64,000 nucleotides of DNA, from positions 124,001 to 188,000 of the forward strand of contig NZ_JAAAMT010000001.1 in the NCBI RefSeq assembly GCF_009905435.1, read 5' to 3'. Made by a program: the position numbers and the translations under genes. Positions within the stretch are counted from its first letter, which is position 1. Each line of letters begins with the position of its first letter. The DNA is from Pseudomonas sp. R5(2019) (GTDB lineage Bacteria; Pseudomonadota; Gammaproteobacteria; Pseudomonadales; Pseudomonadaceae). Shown here piece by piece: positions 16,260-24,401 of the stretch. A model generated the notes under the pieces. That model was given only the letters and a program-made list of their open reading frames with translations, did no database searches and was not told where the DNA came from.

Positions 16260-17933
16260 ACGATTCTTCAATCGATAGGCCAGCGCCGGGCGGGTCATGC
16301 CAAGCAGGCGGGCGGCTTCGGAGACGTTGCCTTGCGCGCGCTCCATCGCCGCCTGCAACACGGCGTCCTCCACCGCCTCAAGGCTCAGCCCGCTGCTCAT
16401 GACCTGCTGCAGCCAGCCGCTGTCGCTGGCCGGCGTTTGCGGGACCAGGCTGCCATCGCTGGCCAGGCCAATGCTGTCCGCCGACACCGGCAAGTGCGGA
16501 AACAACGCCTCGACACCAATGCTTTCGTTCTCATCGGTGATGATCACGCCGCGCTCGATCAGGTTTTCCAGCTCGCGGATATTGCCCGGCCAGTCATGCC
16601 GCAGGCAGGCCTCAAGCGCGCGGTCGGACAGGCCCAGGGTCTTCTTGCCATAGCTCTCATGGTGCTTGGCAAGAAAGTGCTCGGCCAGTAACGGGATGTC
16701 TTCCTTGCGCTCGCGCAGCGCTGGAATATTGACCGGAAAGACATTCAGCCGGTAATACAGGTCCGCCCTGAAGCGCCCTTGGGCGACCGCCTGGGCGAGG
16801 TCTTCGTGGGTAGCGGCGACCACTCGCACATTGACCTTGCGGGTCTGGGTATCGCCAACCCGTTCCAGTTCCGACTCCTGCAAAACGCGCAACAGGCTGG
16901 CCTGGGCCCTGGGGGTCAGCTCGACGATTTCATCGAGAAACAACGTGCCGCCGTTGGCCCGTTCGAAGCGGCCCATGCGCGATTGCTGGGCCCCGGTGTA
17001 GGCGCCTTTTTCCACCCCGAACAGTTCGGCCTCGATCAGGTCGGGCGGAATTGCCGCGCAATTAAGCGCCACAAACGGGCCACCGGCGCGCTCGCTGCGA
17101 AGGTGCAAACTGCGGGCGATCACTTCCTTGCCCACTCCGGTTTCACCCAGCAGCAACACCGAGGCCTTGCCGGGCGCGGCCTTGTCGATCAGGGCAACGG
17201 TCTTGCGGTAGTTCGGGGCCTGGCCGATGCCGTAGAAGCGCCCGGCTTCCAGTTGCAGGCGCTGGCGCAGGTTCGCCACTTGCACTTGCAAGGTTTGCAA
17301 CTCATCGATGATGGGGTCGCTCTGGAAGTAGCGCATGAAGGCTTCGGCATCGTCCCATTGCTCGGCCGGCTTGCCGATGATCCGGCAGCGCTCGTCCCCG
17401 CAGCCGCGGCAGGTCACTTCCTGATAGATGATCTGACGGCCCAGGAAGAACGAGCTGTAGCTGATTGCGTAGCCCAGCAACATCCAGCACACCGGCTGGC
17501 TGGAATACAGCCCTTCGGCCTGGCAGTTATCGACTTCGAAAGAATCCTGCCACTCGATATCGGCGTAGAACTGGCCGTTTTCCAGGTCGATATCGATCTG
17601 CAGCGGCTTGACGTTGACCATGCCCTTGAGCGAATGCAGTTGCGGGCCGATGAAGAACATCTCGACGTCCGAGCCCTGTGGTCGCAGCTTGCGGGCAAGC
17701 TCGGCGTCCTTGAGCCCGGACTGATAGCCCAGGCGCAGGAAAAAGCCCTTGGCGCGCTCTTCGCCGAGCATCTCGATCAATTCACGCCGGCAGGCGCCCA
17801 TCATCGACACCTGAATCAGCAGCATGCGTTGCTCGTCGAGCCAGACCTTGCCCTCGGTCCCGAGAAAACGCACGCGGTCAGTGAGGTCCTTCAGGCCCGG
17901 CGCCGGTTCAGCGGCCGTGTAGTGGGTAATCAT
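16230..17933 (-). CDS. sigma54-dependent phenol-responsive activator (DmpR/MopR/PoxR-like)
   Basis: The 567-residue activator has an N-terminal XylR_N/V4R sensor, a linker, an AAA+ domain and a Fis-type helix-turn-helix. The sensor keeps the residues that bind phenol in MopR, here H100 and W128, and the zinc ligands C149, E172, C175 and C183 with the same spacing. The AAA+ part has Walker A GETGVGKE (263-270), the sigma54 contact GAYTGA and LFLDEI. The C-terminus (GNVSEAARLLGMTRPALAYR) should bind the twin sites upstream of the phenol hydroxylase operon, which is transcribed divergently. The ATG is the one starting MITHYTAAEP; longer in-frame starts would cover the activator sites. Confidence 0.95.
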   Translation of the reverse strand: MITHYTAAEPAPGLKDLTDRVRFLGTEGKVWLDEQRMLLIQVSMMGACRRELIEMLGEERAKGFFLRLGYQSGLKDAELARKLRPQGSDVEMFFIGPQLHSLKGMVNVKPLQIDIDLENGQFYADIEWQDSFEVDNCQAEGLYSSQPVCWMLLGYAISYSSFFLGRQIIYQEVTCRGCGDERCRIIGKPAEQWDDAEAFMRYFQSDPIIDELQTLQVQVANLRQRLQLEAGRFYGIGQAPNYRKTVALIDKAAPGKASVLLLGETGVGKEVIARSLHLRSERAGGPFVALNCAAIPPDLIEAELFGVEKGAYTGAQQSRMGRFERANGGTLFLDEIVELTPRAQASLLRVLQESELERVGDTQTRKVNVRVVAATHEDLAQAVAQGRFRADLYYRLNVFPVNIPALRERKEDIPLLAEHFLAKHHESYGKKTLGLSDRALEACLRHDWPGNIRELENLIERGVIITDENESIGVEALFPHLPVSADSIGLASDGSLVPQTPASDSGWLQQVMSSGLSLEAVEDAVLQAAMERAQGNVSEAARLLGMTRPALAYRLKNRSRGDGQAHP

Positions 17934-18027
17934 GGTGGGGGTGATCCCTGTTGTAATTATGGTGTGGGGCACGGGTTCTTTTTTTATTAAGCGGGGCAAT
18001 GCCGGGCAAAAGTCAATCGCCGGACGA

Positions 18028-18074
18028 TTGGTCATTTGCTCACACCGTTCGCGACGGTTTGATCAAATGGTTAA
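18028..18074 (+). promoter_or_regulatory. two upstream activator sites for the phenol regulator
   Basis: TTGGTCATTTGCTCAC (18028-18043) and TTGATCAAATGGTTAA (18059-18074) match the XylR/DmpR activator palindrome TTGATCAATTGATCAA at 12 and 13 of 16 positions. They start 31 bases apart, three helical turns, and lie about 90-140 bases upstream of the -24/-12 promoter, as in known Po/Pu-type promoters. Confidence 0.85.
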
Positions 18075-18163
18075 ACCCACCCGTGATTCGAACGCTCCGA
18101 AAAACTTCGACGCCAAGCAATAAACCTATTTAAAACAATGAGATAAATGATTGTTTCATGATC

Positions 18164-18179
18164 TGGCACAGCCGTTGCT
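18164..18179 (+). promoter_or_regulatory. sigma54 (-24/-12) promoter of the phenol hydroxylase operon
   Basis: TGGCAC-AGCCG-TTGCT is a perfect match to the sigma54 consensus (GG and GC ten bases apart). It lies 37 bases before the first structural gene, and downstream of the twin activator sites. Confidence 0.93.
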
Positions 18180-18215
18180 CAAGGGTTATTACCTCCAGCA
18201 CGGCGAGTAGCGGTC

Positions 18216-18467
18216 ATGAACCACCCAGCCCCCACCTTCAACCAGATGCCACGTTACGTGCGAGTGCGCAGTGGCGCTGACAATCCCTTTATCGAATTCG
18301 ATTTTGCCATCGGCTACCCCGACCTGTTCGTCGAACTGGTCATGCCGCCCGATGCCTTCCGGATCTTTTGCCGGGTCAACCGCGTGCAGCACATGGACAG
18401 CGCCATGGCCGAGGCCATTGACGCCGACATGCGCAAGTGGCGGTACGGGGAGGGCGCGGACGACTGA
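18216..18467 (+). CDS. dmpK: phenol hydroxylase assembly subunit DmpK-like
   Basis: The 83-residue protein matches the small accessory subunit of multicomponent phenol hydroxylases (RYVRVRSGADNPFIEFDFAI, shown as RYVRVRSGADNPF, followed by LFVELVMPPDAFRIF). In the Pseudomonas CF600 system DmpK is not needed in the catalytic cycle but helps assemble the active diiron oxygenase. It is first in the operon, directly after the sigma54 promoter. Confidence 0.9.
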   Translation: MNHPAPTFNQMPRYVRVRSGADNPFIEFDFAIGYPDLFVELVMPPDAFRIFCRVNRVQHMDSAMAEAIDADMRKWRYGEGADD

Positions 18468-18519
18468 ACCGGACAGCACCCGACACCGCATCCAATAAGA
18501 ACAATCACAGGAGCTCTTC

Positions 18520-19515
18520 ATGTCCATCGAGATCAAGACGGCCACCGCCGAGCCGATCCGCCAGACTTTCAGCCACACCCGTCGGCGTTTCGGCGACAAG
18601 CCTGCCAGCCGCTATCAGGAAGCCAGTTTCGATCTGGAAGCGGCGACCAACTTCCATTACCGCCCGCTATGGCAACCGGACAAGCTGCTCAACGACCCGA
18701 CCCGCACGGCCATCGTCATGGCCGACTGGTACAGCGTGTCCGACCCGCGCCAGTTCTACTACGGCGCCTACGTGCAAACCCGCGCCAAGATGCAGGAAAA
18801 CGCCGAGCACGATTACGCCTTCTGCGAAAAACGCGAGCTGCTGGCCCACCTGAGCCCGGCCCTGCGCGAGCAGATCATCCAGCTGCTGTTGCCGCTGCGC
18901 CACGCCGAATTCGGCGCCAACATGAACAACAGCGGCATCGCCGCCGACGGCTACGGTACCAGCGTCACCCAGATGCACATGTTCCAGGCCATGGACCGTC
19001 TCGGCATCGCCCAGTACCTGTCGCGTATCGGCCTGATGCTGGATGACGGCGGCCTGGCGGCACTGGACCGAGCCCGCGCGCTGTGGCAGCAGGAGCCATC
19101 CTGGCAGGGCCTGCGCCGCTATGTCGAAGACAGCCTGGTGGTCAGCGACTGGTTTGAGTTGACGCTGGCGCAAAACCTGGTCAGTGATGGTTTGCTCTAC
19201 CCGCTGCTGTTCCAACGCTTCGACGAACAGCTGTGCGCCCAGGGCGCCGGCCAGTTCGGCATGCTCACCGAGTTCATGCGCCTGTGGTTCAGCGAGAGCC
19301 AGCGCTGGGTCGATGCCATGGTCAAGACCGTGATCAACGAGAGCGACGCCAATCGCGAACAGGTCGGTGTCTGGGTGGATCACTGGCGTGCGCGCGCGCT
19401 GGAAGCGCTGGCGCCGCTGGCGGAAATCGGCCCGGGCCAACCGGCTCTGGAAGACATCGACCGCGCCTTCGGCCAGCGCCTGGGCAAGCTCGGCCTGCCA
19501 GGAGCACGCCCATGA
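18520..19515 (+). CDS. dmpL: phenol hydroxylase oxygenase beta subunit (DmpL)
   Basis: This 331-residue protein is the smaller structural subunit of the dimeric (LNO)2 oxygenase, belonging to the ferritin-like methane/phenol/toluene hydroxylase beta family. It lacks iron ligands of its own. Family stretches include FSHTRRRFGDKPASRYQEA near the start and YYGAYVQTRAKMQENAEHDY near residue 85 (given in parts: YYGAYVQTRAKM, ENAEHDYAFCEKREL). It has an AGGAGCTC ribosome site and overlaps the dmpM start by 4 bases. Confidence 0.94.
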   Translation: MSIEIKTATAEPIRQTFSHTRRRFGDKPASRYQEASFDLEAATNFHYRPLWQPDKLLNDPTRTAIVMADWYSVSDPRQFYYGAYVQTRAKMQENAEHDYAFCEKRELLAHLSPALREQIIQLLLPLRHAEFGANMNNSGIAADGYGTSVTQMHMFQAMDRLGIAQYLSRIGLMLDDGGLAALDRARALWQQEPSWQGLRRYVEDSLVVSDWFELTLAQNLVSDGLLYPLLFQRFDEQLCAQGAGQFGMLTEFMRLWFSESQRWVDAMVKTVINESDANREQVGVWVDHWRARALEALAPLAEIGPGQPALEDIDRAFGQRLGKLGLPGARP

Positions 19516-19781
19516 ACTCACTCGTGTACATCGCCTTCCAGGACAACGACAACGCCCGCTACATCGTCGAGGCCATCGTTGCCGACAACCCGCATGCCGA
19601 GGTCCAGCACCAGCCGGCAATGATTCGGGTCCAGGCCAGCCAGCGCCTGGAGATCCATCGCCAGACCGTCGAAGACAAGCTGGGCCGCGAATGGGACATC
19701 CAGGAAATGCTGATCGACGTGATCACCCTGGGCGGCAACGTCGAGGAAGAAGAGGACAGCTTCATCCTCCACTGGAACTGA
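19512..19781 (+). CDS. dmpM: phenol hydroxylase regulatory/coupling protein (DmpM)
   Basis: The 89-residue protein is the cofactor-free effector (MmoB/DmpM family) that binds the oxygenase and tunes access to the diiron site. The start MNSLVYIAFQDNDNARYIVE and the C-terminal LGGNVEEEEDSFILHW are characteristic. Its ATG overlaps the dmpL stop as ATGA, so it is translationally coupled. Confidence 0.94.
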   Translation: MNSLVYIAFQDNDNARYIVEAIVADNPHAEVQHQPAMIRVQASQRLEIHRQTVEDKLGREWDIQEMLIDVITLGGNVEEEEDSFILHWN

Positions 19782-19818
19782 CCGCCCCCTATAACAACAA
19801 GAATTGGAGAGCACCACC

Positions 19819-21324
19819 ATGGCTGCCAAGCGCCTGAACCAGAAAGAAAAATACCGCTGCCTGACCCGCGACCTGGGTTGGGAATTCAGCTACCAGACCA
19901 AGGAAGCGATCTTCCCTCACGAGCGCTTCGAAGGCATCAAGATCACCGACTGGGACAAGTGGGAAGACCCGTTCCGCCTGACCATGGACGCCTACTGGAA
20001 ATACCAGGCCGAGAAAGAGAAAAAGCTCTACGCGATTTTCGATGCCTTTGCGCAGAACAACGGTCACACCCATATTTCCGATGCCCGTTATGTGAACGCG
20101 CTGAAACTGTTCCTGAGCGGCGTCACGCCGCTGGAGTATCAGGCCTATCAGGGCTTTGCCCGGGTTGGTCGGCAGTTTGGCGGTGCCGGTGCGCGGGTGG
20201 CGTGCCAGATGCAAGCGATTGACGAGCTGCGTCATGTGCAGACCCAGATCCACGCCATGAGCCACTACAACAAGCACTTCAACGGCCTGCATGACTTTGC
20301 CCACATGCACGACCGGGTGTGGTTCCTGTCGGTGCCCAAGTCGTTCTTCGAGGATGCCCGCACCGCTGGCCCGTTCGAATTCCTGACGGCGATTTCGTTT
20401 TCCTTCGAGTATGTGCTGACCAACCTGCTGTTTGTGCCCTTCATGTCCGGCGCCGCGTTCAATGGTGACATGGCCACCGTCACCTTCGGTTTTTCGGCCC
20501 AGTCCGACGAAGCCCGACACATGACCCTGGGCCTTGAGGTGATCAAGTTTCTGCTCGAGCAGCACGAAGACAACGTGCCGATCATCCAGCGCTGGATCGA
20601 TAAATGGTTCTGGCGCGGCTACCGGCTGCTGACGCTGGTCGGGATGATGATGGACTACATGCTGCCGAACAAGGTCATGTCCTGGGCCGAAGCCTGGGAG
20701 GTGTATTTCGAACAGGCCGGTGGCGCGCTGTTCAAGGACCTGGAGCGCTATGGCATTCGCCCGCCCAAGTACGTCGAACAGACCACCGTCGGCAAAGACC
20801 ACATCAGCCACCAGGCCTGGTCGATTTTCTACCAGTACAGCCAGGCTACCAACTTCCACACCTGGATTCCGACTGACGAGGAGCTGGACTGGCTGTCGTC
20901 CAAGTACCCGGACACCTTCGACAAGCACTATCGCCCGCGCTTCGAACACTGGCGCGCGCTGCAGGAGAAGGGCGAGCGCTTCTACAACCCGACCCTGCCG
21001 ATGCTCTGCCAGGTGTGCCAGATCCCGCTGTCGTTCACCGAGCCCGACGATGCCACCACCCTGAGTCACCGCAGCAGCACTCATGAGGGCGAGCGCTACC
21101 ACTTCTGCTCGGACGGCTGTTGCGACATTTTCAGTTTCGAGCCCGACAAGTACATCCAGGCCTGGCTACCGGTGCACCAGATCCTGCAGGGCAACTGCGG
21201 CGGCGCAGACGTCGAGAGCGTGGTGCGCGACTACTACAACATCGCCCCGGGCCAGGACAACTTCGAGTACGAAGGCTCGCCCGAGCACCAGCGCTGGCAG
21301 CAATGGCACCCCAAGGCCAGCTGA
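19819..21324 (+). CDS. dmpN: phenol hydroxylase oxygenase alpha subunit (DmpN), diiron
   Basis: The 501-residue catalytic subunit hydroxylates phenol to catechol at a carboxylate-bridged diiron centre. Iron ligands are visible: E106 (TPLEYQAYQG), E136 and H139 (DELRH), and E231 and H234 (DEARH), with one more glutamate expected between the two pairs. A C-terminal YHS-like segment (CQVCQIPLSF and CSDGCCDIF) is normal for this family. The ATG of MAAKRLNQKEKY follows GGAG; a start five codons upstream lies inside the ribosome site region. It sits in the usual dmpM-N-O position. Confidence 0.96.
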   Translation: MAAKRLNQKEKYRCLTRDLGWEFSYQTKEAIFPHERFEGIKITDWDKWEDPFRLTMDAYWKYQAEKEKKLYAIFDAFAQNNGHTHISDARYVNALKLFLSGVTPLEYQAYQGFARVGRQFGGAGARVACQMQAIDELRHVQTQIHAMSHYNKHFNGLHDFAHMHDRVWFLSVPKSFFEDARTAGPFEFLTAISFSFEYVLTNLLFVPFMSGAAFNGDMATVTFGFSAQSDEARHMTLGLEVIKFLLEQHEDNVPIIQRWIDKWFWRGYRLLTLVGMMMDYMLPNKVMSWAEAWEVYFEQAGGALFKDLERYGIRPPKYVEQTTVGKDHISHQAWSIFYQYSQATNFHTWIPTDEELDWLSSKYPDTFDKHYRPRFEHWRALQEKGERFYNPTLPMLCQVCQIPLSFTEPDDATTLSHRSSTHEGERYHFCSDGCCDIFSFEPDKYIQAWLPVHQILQGNCGGADVESVVRDYYNIAPGQDNFEYEGSPEHQRWQQWHPKAS

Positions 21325-21347
21325 ACACAACAATAAGGAAAACCATC

Positions 21348-21707
21348 ATGTCCGTGACTGCCTTGCATCCGTACCCGGCCACTGCGCTGGACCTTCAGCA
21401 GAACTTCCATGGCGCACAGCTTGTGTACCTGTGCTGGGAGCGGCACCTGTTGTTCTGCGCGCCGTTTACCTTTCCATTACCACCGAGCCTGGGCTTCGCC
21501 GACTTTATCGAACAGGTGCTCAAGCCGGCGGTGTCCCAGCACCCGGAGGCAGCGCAGATCGATTTCGGCAACAGCCGCTGGCGCCTGGACGGCCAGCCGT
21601 TCGTGCCGGACTTCGCTGCCAGCCTTGAAGCCAACGGCATCGGCCATAAAAGCCTGCTGCACCTGGACACCCCGGGCCTGAACGGCCTGGCCGGCACTTG
21701 CAATTGA
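21348..21707 (+). CDS. dmpO: phenol hydroxylase oxygenase gamma subunit (DmpO)
   Basis: The 119-residue protein is the small third subunit of the oxygenase. The family hallmarks are the N-terminal VTALHPYPATALDLQQNFHG and a central hydrophobic WERHLLFCAPFTFPLP. The ATG comes after AAGGAAAA, and the stop is 10 bases from the reductase gene. Confidence 0.93.
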   Translation: MSVTALHPYPATALDLQQNFHGAQLVYLCWERHLLFCAPFTFPLPPSLGFADFIEQVLKPAVSQHPEAAQIDFGNSRWRLDGQPFVPDFAASLEANGIGHKSLLHLDTPGLNGLAGTCN

Positions 21708-21717
21708 GGAACCTGCC

Positions 21718-22779
21718 ATGAGCTATCAAGTCACCCTCGAACCGACCGGCGAACTGATCGAAGTAGAGGAGGGGCAGACCATCCTCCAGGCTGCCTTGCG
21801 CCAAGGAGTATGGCTGCCGTTCGCCTGCGGCCATGGCACTTGTGCCACCTGCAAGATTCAGGTACTCGAAGGCGAGGTGGACATTGGCGCGGCGTCCTCG
21901 TTTGCGCTGATGGACATCGAACGCGATGAAGGCAAGGTCCTGGCCTGCTGTGCGATGCCGCAAAGCGATATGGTGATCGAGGCCGAAATCGACGTCGATC
22001 CGGATTTTCTCGGTCACCCGGTCGAAGACTTCAATGCGGTGGTCACCCGCGTGGTTGATCTGTCGCCGACCATCAAGGGCGTGCACCTGAAACTGGATCG
22101 GCCCATGGCGTTTCAGGCCGGGCAGTACATCAACCTGCAACTGCCGGGCATTGAGGGCACACGCGCGTTTTCGCTGGCCAACCCGCCGGCGCGCGCGGAT
22201 GAGGTGGAATTGCATGTGCGCCTGGTCGAAGGCGGAGCGGCCACCGGCCATATTCATGGGCGTCTGCAAGCGGGCGACGCGGTTCAGCTGTCCGGGCCGT
22301 ATGGGCAGTTTTTTGTCCGTGGTTCTCAGGCGGGCGATCTGATTTTCATCGCCGGCGGCTCGGGGCTGTCCAGCCCGCAGGCGATGATTCTCGATCTGCT
22401 GGCCCAGGGCGATGGACGCCAGATCACGTTGTTCCAGGGAGCTCGCAATCAGGCCGAATTATATAACCGCGATCTTTTTGAAGACCTCGCCCGGCAATAC
22501 AGCAACTTCACTTATGTGCCGGCGCTCAGCCAGGCTGCGCAAGATGAAAGCTGGAACGGCTATCGGGGGTATGTCCACGATGCCGCCAGGCACCATTTCG
22601 ACGGCCGCTTTGCCGGGCACAAGGCCTACCTGTGTGGCCCGCCACCGATGATCGACTCGGCGATCACCTGCCTGATGCAGGGCCGCCTGTTCGAGCGCGA
22701 CATTTTTATGGAGCGCTTCTACAGCGCCGCCGATGGCGCCGAGGATGCGCCGCGCTCGGCGTTGTTCAAGCGCATCTGA
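21718..22779 (+). CDS. dmpP: phenol hydroxylase reductase (DmpP)
   Basis: This 353-residue reductase transfers electrons from NADH via FAD and a plant-type [2Fe-2S] cluster to the diiron oxygenase. Cluster ligands are in CGHGTCATC (about 36-44) with the last cysteine in VLACCAMP; the FAD motif is RAFSLANPP, and the NAD part has FIAGGSGLSSPQ and CGPPPMID. It completes the catalytic set. A different operon usually continues with a ferredoxin and catechol 2,3-dioxygenase (dmpQ, dmpB); these are absent. Confidence 0.95.
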   Translation: MSYQVTLEPTGELIEVEEGQTILQAALRQGVWLPFACGHGTCATCKIQVLEGEVDIGAASSFALMDIERDEGKVLACCAMPQSDMVIEAEIDVDPDFLGHPVEDFNAVVTRVVDLSPTIKGVHLKLDRPMAFQAGQYINLQLPGIEGTRAFSLANPPARADEVELHVRLVEGGAATGHIHGRLQAGDAVQLSGPYGQFFVRGSQAGDLIFIAGGSGLSSPQAMILDLLAQGDGRQITLFQGARNQAELYNRDLFEDLARQYSNFTYVPALSQAAQDESWNGYRGYVHDAARHHFDGRFAGHKAYLCGPPPMIDSAITCLMQGRLFERDIFMERFYSAADGAEDAPRSALFKRI

Positions 22780-22810
22780 TCCTTTGTCTGCCACTGAAAA
22801 AAGCAAGTGT

Positions 22811-22897
22811 GTGGGAGCGGATTTATCCGCGAATACCGGCAACTCGGTCCACCTGACACACCGGGGTGCCTGGATTCGCGGATAAATCCGCTCCCAC
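22811..22897. repeat. dispersed inverted repeat, GTGGGAGCGG class (copy 2)
   Basis: This is the second copy of the unit at 11826-11912. It has the same arms (GTGGGAGCGGATTTATCCGC and complement) and a related spacer sharing GGCAAC, CGGT and CACCTGA blocks. It separates the hydroxylase operon from the outer-membrane protein gene. Confidence 0.88.
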
Positions 22898-22951
22898 ATT
22901 GATCTCCACTGAGATTCGTAAGAGCCATAGAACAATAAAAAGGTAAATGCC

Positions 22952-23848
22952 ATGCCACGTATCTCGACGCTGGCGCGTTGCTGCGCGCTCGCTGCTTTGC
23001 AAATGACCGTGCGCACCGCCGTTGCGACTGAAGGGGGCGGCTCGTCGTACCCGATGGGCGCTGAAAACTACATGTCCGGGGCGATGCCGCCGCCGGGCGT
23101 GTATGGCCAGCTGTTCGTCAATCACTATGAAGCCGACAGCCTGCGCGGCAATGACGGGCGCAAGCTGCCGGTCGACTTCAGCGTGCGGGCCGATGCGCTG
23201 ACGCCGAGGCTGATCTGGGTCACCGACCAGACCCTGTTCGGCGCCAGCCTTGCCTTCCACGCCATCGTCCCGCTGGTGGATCTGAAAGTCACGGTCAACG
23301 GCCAGTCCCAGTCCAAACAGGGCATGGGCGATATCATCTTCGGCCCGGCGCTGGGCTTTCACCACAGCGAGAAACTGCACAGTATCCTGGCGCTTGACAT
23401 GATTGCCCCCAGTGGCCGGTACGACCGTGATGACCTGGCCAATATCGGTCGCAACTATTGGGTGTTTGAGCCGGTGTATGCGCTGTCCTATGTCGACCCG
23501 AACGGGCTGAACATCGACGCCAAGATCATGTACGACTTCAACCGCAAAAACCCCGACACCGACTACCTGTCCGGCCAGGAGCTGCACATGGACTACGCCG
23601 TCGGCTGGGGCCTGGGCAATGGCTGGGTGGTCGGCATTGGTGGTTATGCCAACCATCAGCTGACGGATGATCGCCAGAATGGCGAGCGCATTGAAGATAA
23701 CAAGGGCCGTGTCTTGGCTGTGGGGCCGTCGATCAAGTACAGCAACAAAAACGGCTGGTTCGTGACCGCGAAATGGGAGAAGGAGACCGGCGTGCGCAAC
23801 CGTGCAGAGGGGGAGGCGTACTGGATGAAGGTGACGGTGCCATTCTGA
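22952..23848 (+). CDS. outer-membrane protein of the phenol/meta-pathway channel family
   Basis: The 298-residue protein starts with an export-type N-terminus ending around AVA-TEGG and then consists of alternating strands with many aromatic ends (ENYMSGAMPPPGVYGQLF, GLNIDAKIMYDFNRKNPDTDY, both shown under the length limit) and a C-terminal Phe, as in transmembrane beta-barrels. It resembles the 'MetaPathway_phenol_degradation'/SphA-like family (COG4313) that accompanies aromatic operons and probably lets aromatic substrates across the outer membrane. It is co-directional with the hydroxylase genes, separated by a repeat pair, so it may have its own promoter. Confidence 0.85.
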   Translation: MPRISTLARCCALAALQMTVRTAVATEGGGSSYPMGAENYMSGAMPPPGVYGQLFVNHYEADSLRGNDGRKLPVDFSVRADALTPRLIWVTDQTLFGASLAFHAIVPLVDLKVTVNGQSQSKQGMGDIIFGPALGFHHSEKLHSILALDMIAPSGRYDRDDLANIGRNYWVFEPVYALSYVDPNGLNIDAKIMYDFNRKNPDTDYLSGQELHMDYAVGWGLGNGWVVGIGGYANHQLTDDRQNGERIEDNKGRVLAVGPSIKYSNKNGWFVTAKWEKETGVRNRAEGEAYWMKVTVPF

Positions 23849-23876
23849 GCCATTGAAGCGACTGTTCGCATTCTTT

Positions 23877-23907
23877 GCCATATGGCGCTAAACTCTCGCC
23901 ATATGGC
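23877..23907. promoter_or_regulatory. double palindromic operator of the toxin-antitoxin pair
   Basis: The perfect palindrome GCCATATGGC occurs twice (23877-23886 and 23898-23907), 21 bases apart, that is two helical turns. The flanks make the pair symmetric too (TTTGCCATATGGCG and CGCCATATGGCAAA). It lies 20 bases before the antitoxin start, where an autorepressing Xre-type antitoxin would bind. Confidence 0.85.
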
Positions 23908-23927
23908 AAACAAAGGGGAGGTTGCCC

Positions 23928-24401
23928 ATGACCATTGGCGTCGCCGAAACCCGGCAAACGTACCTGCAAGACCCGAATAAACCGCTGCAACTGCTGTTCG
24001 GAAGCAGCAGGCCGCAAGCGCCCAGTGCATTTGATATCCACGAACTGATCGAGCGCGGCTTTCCGTCTGAAGCGGTGATTGCCTTCGTGCAATCGGTCAA
24101 TCAGTTCAAGGACAAACAGGTGTTCGTCAAGATCATCGGCTTGTCCGAGCGCACCCTGCATCGTCGCATCAAACACCCGGAGCCCTTGACGGCCGAGCAG
24201 AGCAGCAGCGCCTGGCGCCTGGCCAAGGTGTTGAGCAAGGCCGAAGACGTGCTGGGTGAACGCCAGGAGGCAGTGAAATGGATGATCACCCCGGCCCTGG
24301 GCCTGGAAGGGCGCGTGCCGTTGGATCTGCTGACCACTGAAGTAGGCTTCGAACTGGTTGATGACCTGCTGACACGCATGGATTACGGGGTCTACAGCTG
24401 A
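23928..24401 (+). CDS. Xre/MbcA/ParS-family antitoxin
   Basis: The 157-residue protein has the two parts seen in RES-Xre antitoxins: an N-terminal helical Xre-like region (VFVKIIGLSERTLHRRIKHP near 65-85, shown as FVKIIGLSERTLHRR) and a C-terminal MbcA/ParS toxin-binding domain (AWRLAKVLSKAEDVLGE ... WMITPALGLEGRVPLDLL). It should neutralise the RES toxin and repress the operon through the palindromes upstream. The ATG is seven bases after GGGGAGG. Its stop overlaps the toxin start (TGATGG). Confidence 0.9.
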   Translation: MTIGVAETRQTYLQDPNKPLQLLFGSSRPQAPSAFDIHELIERGFPSEAVIAFVQSVNQFKDKQVFVKIIGLSERTLHRRIKHPEPLTAEQSSSAWRLAKVLSKAEDVLGERQEAVKWMITPALGLEGRVPLDLLTTEVGFELVDDLLTRMDYGVYS

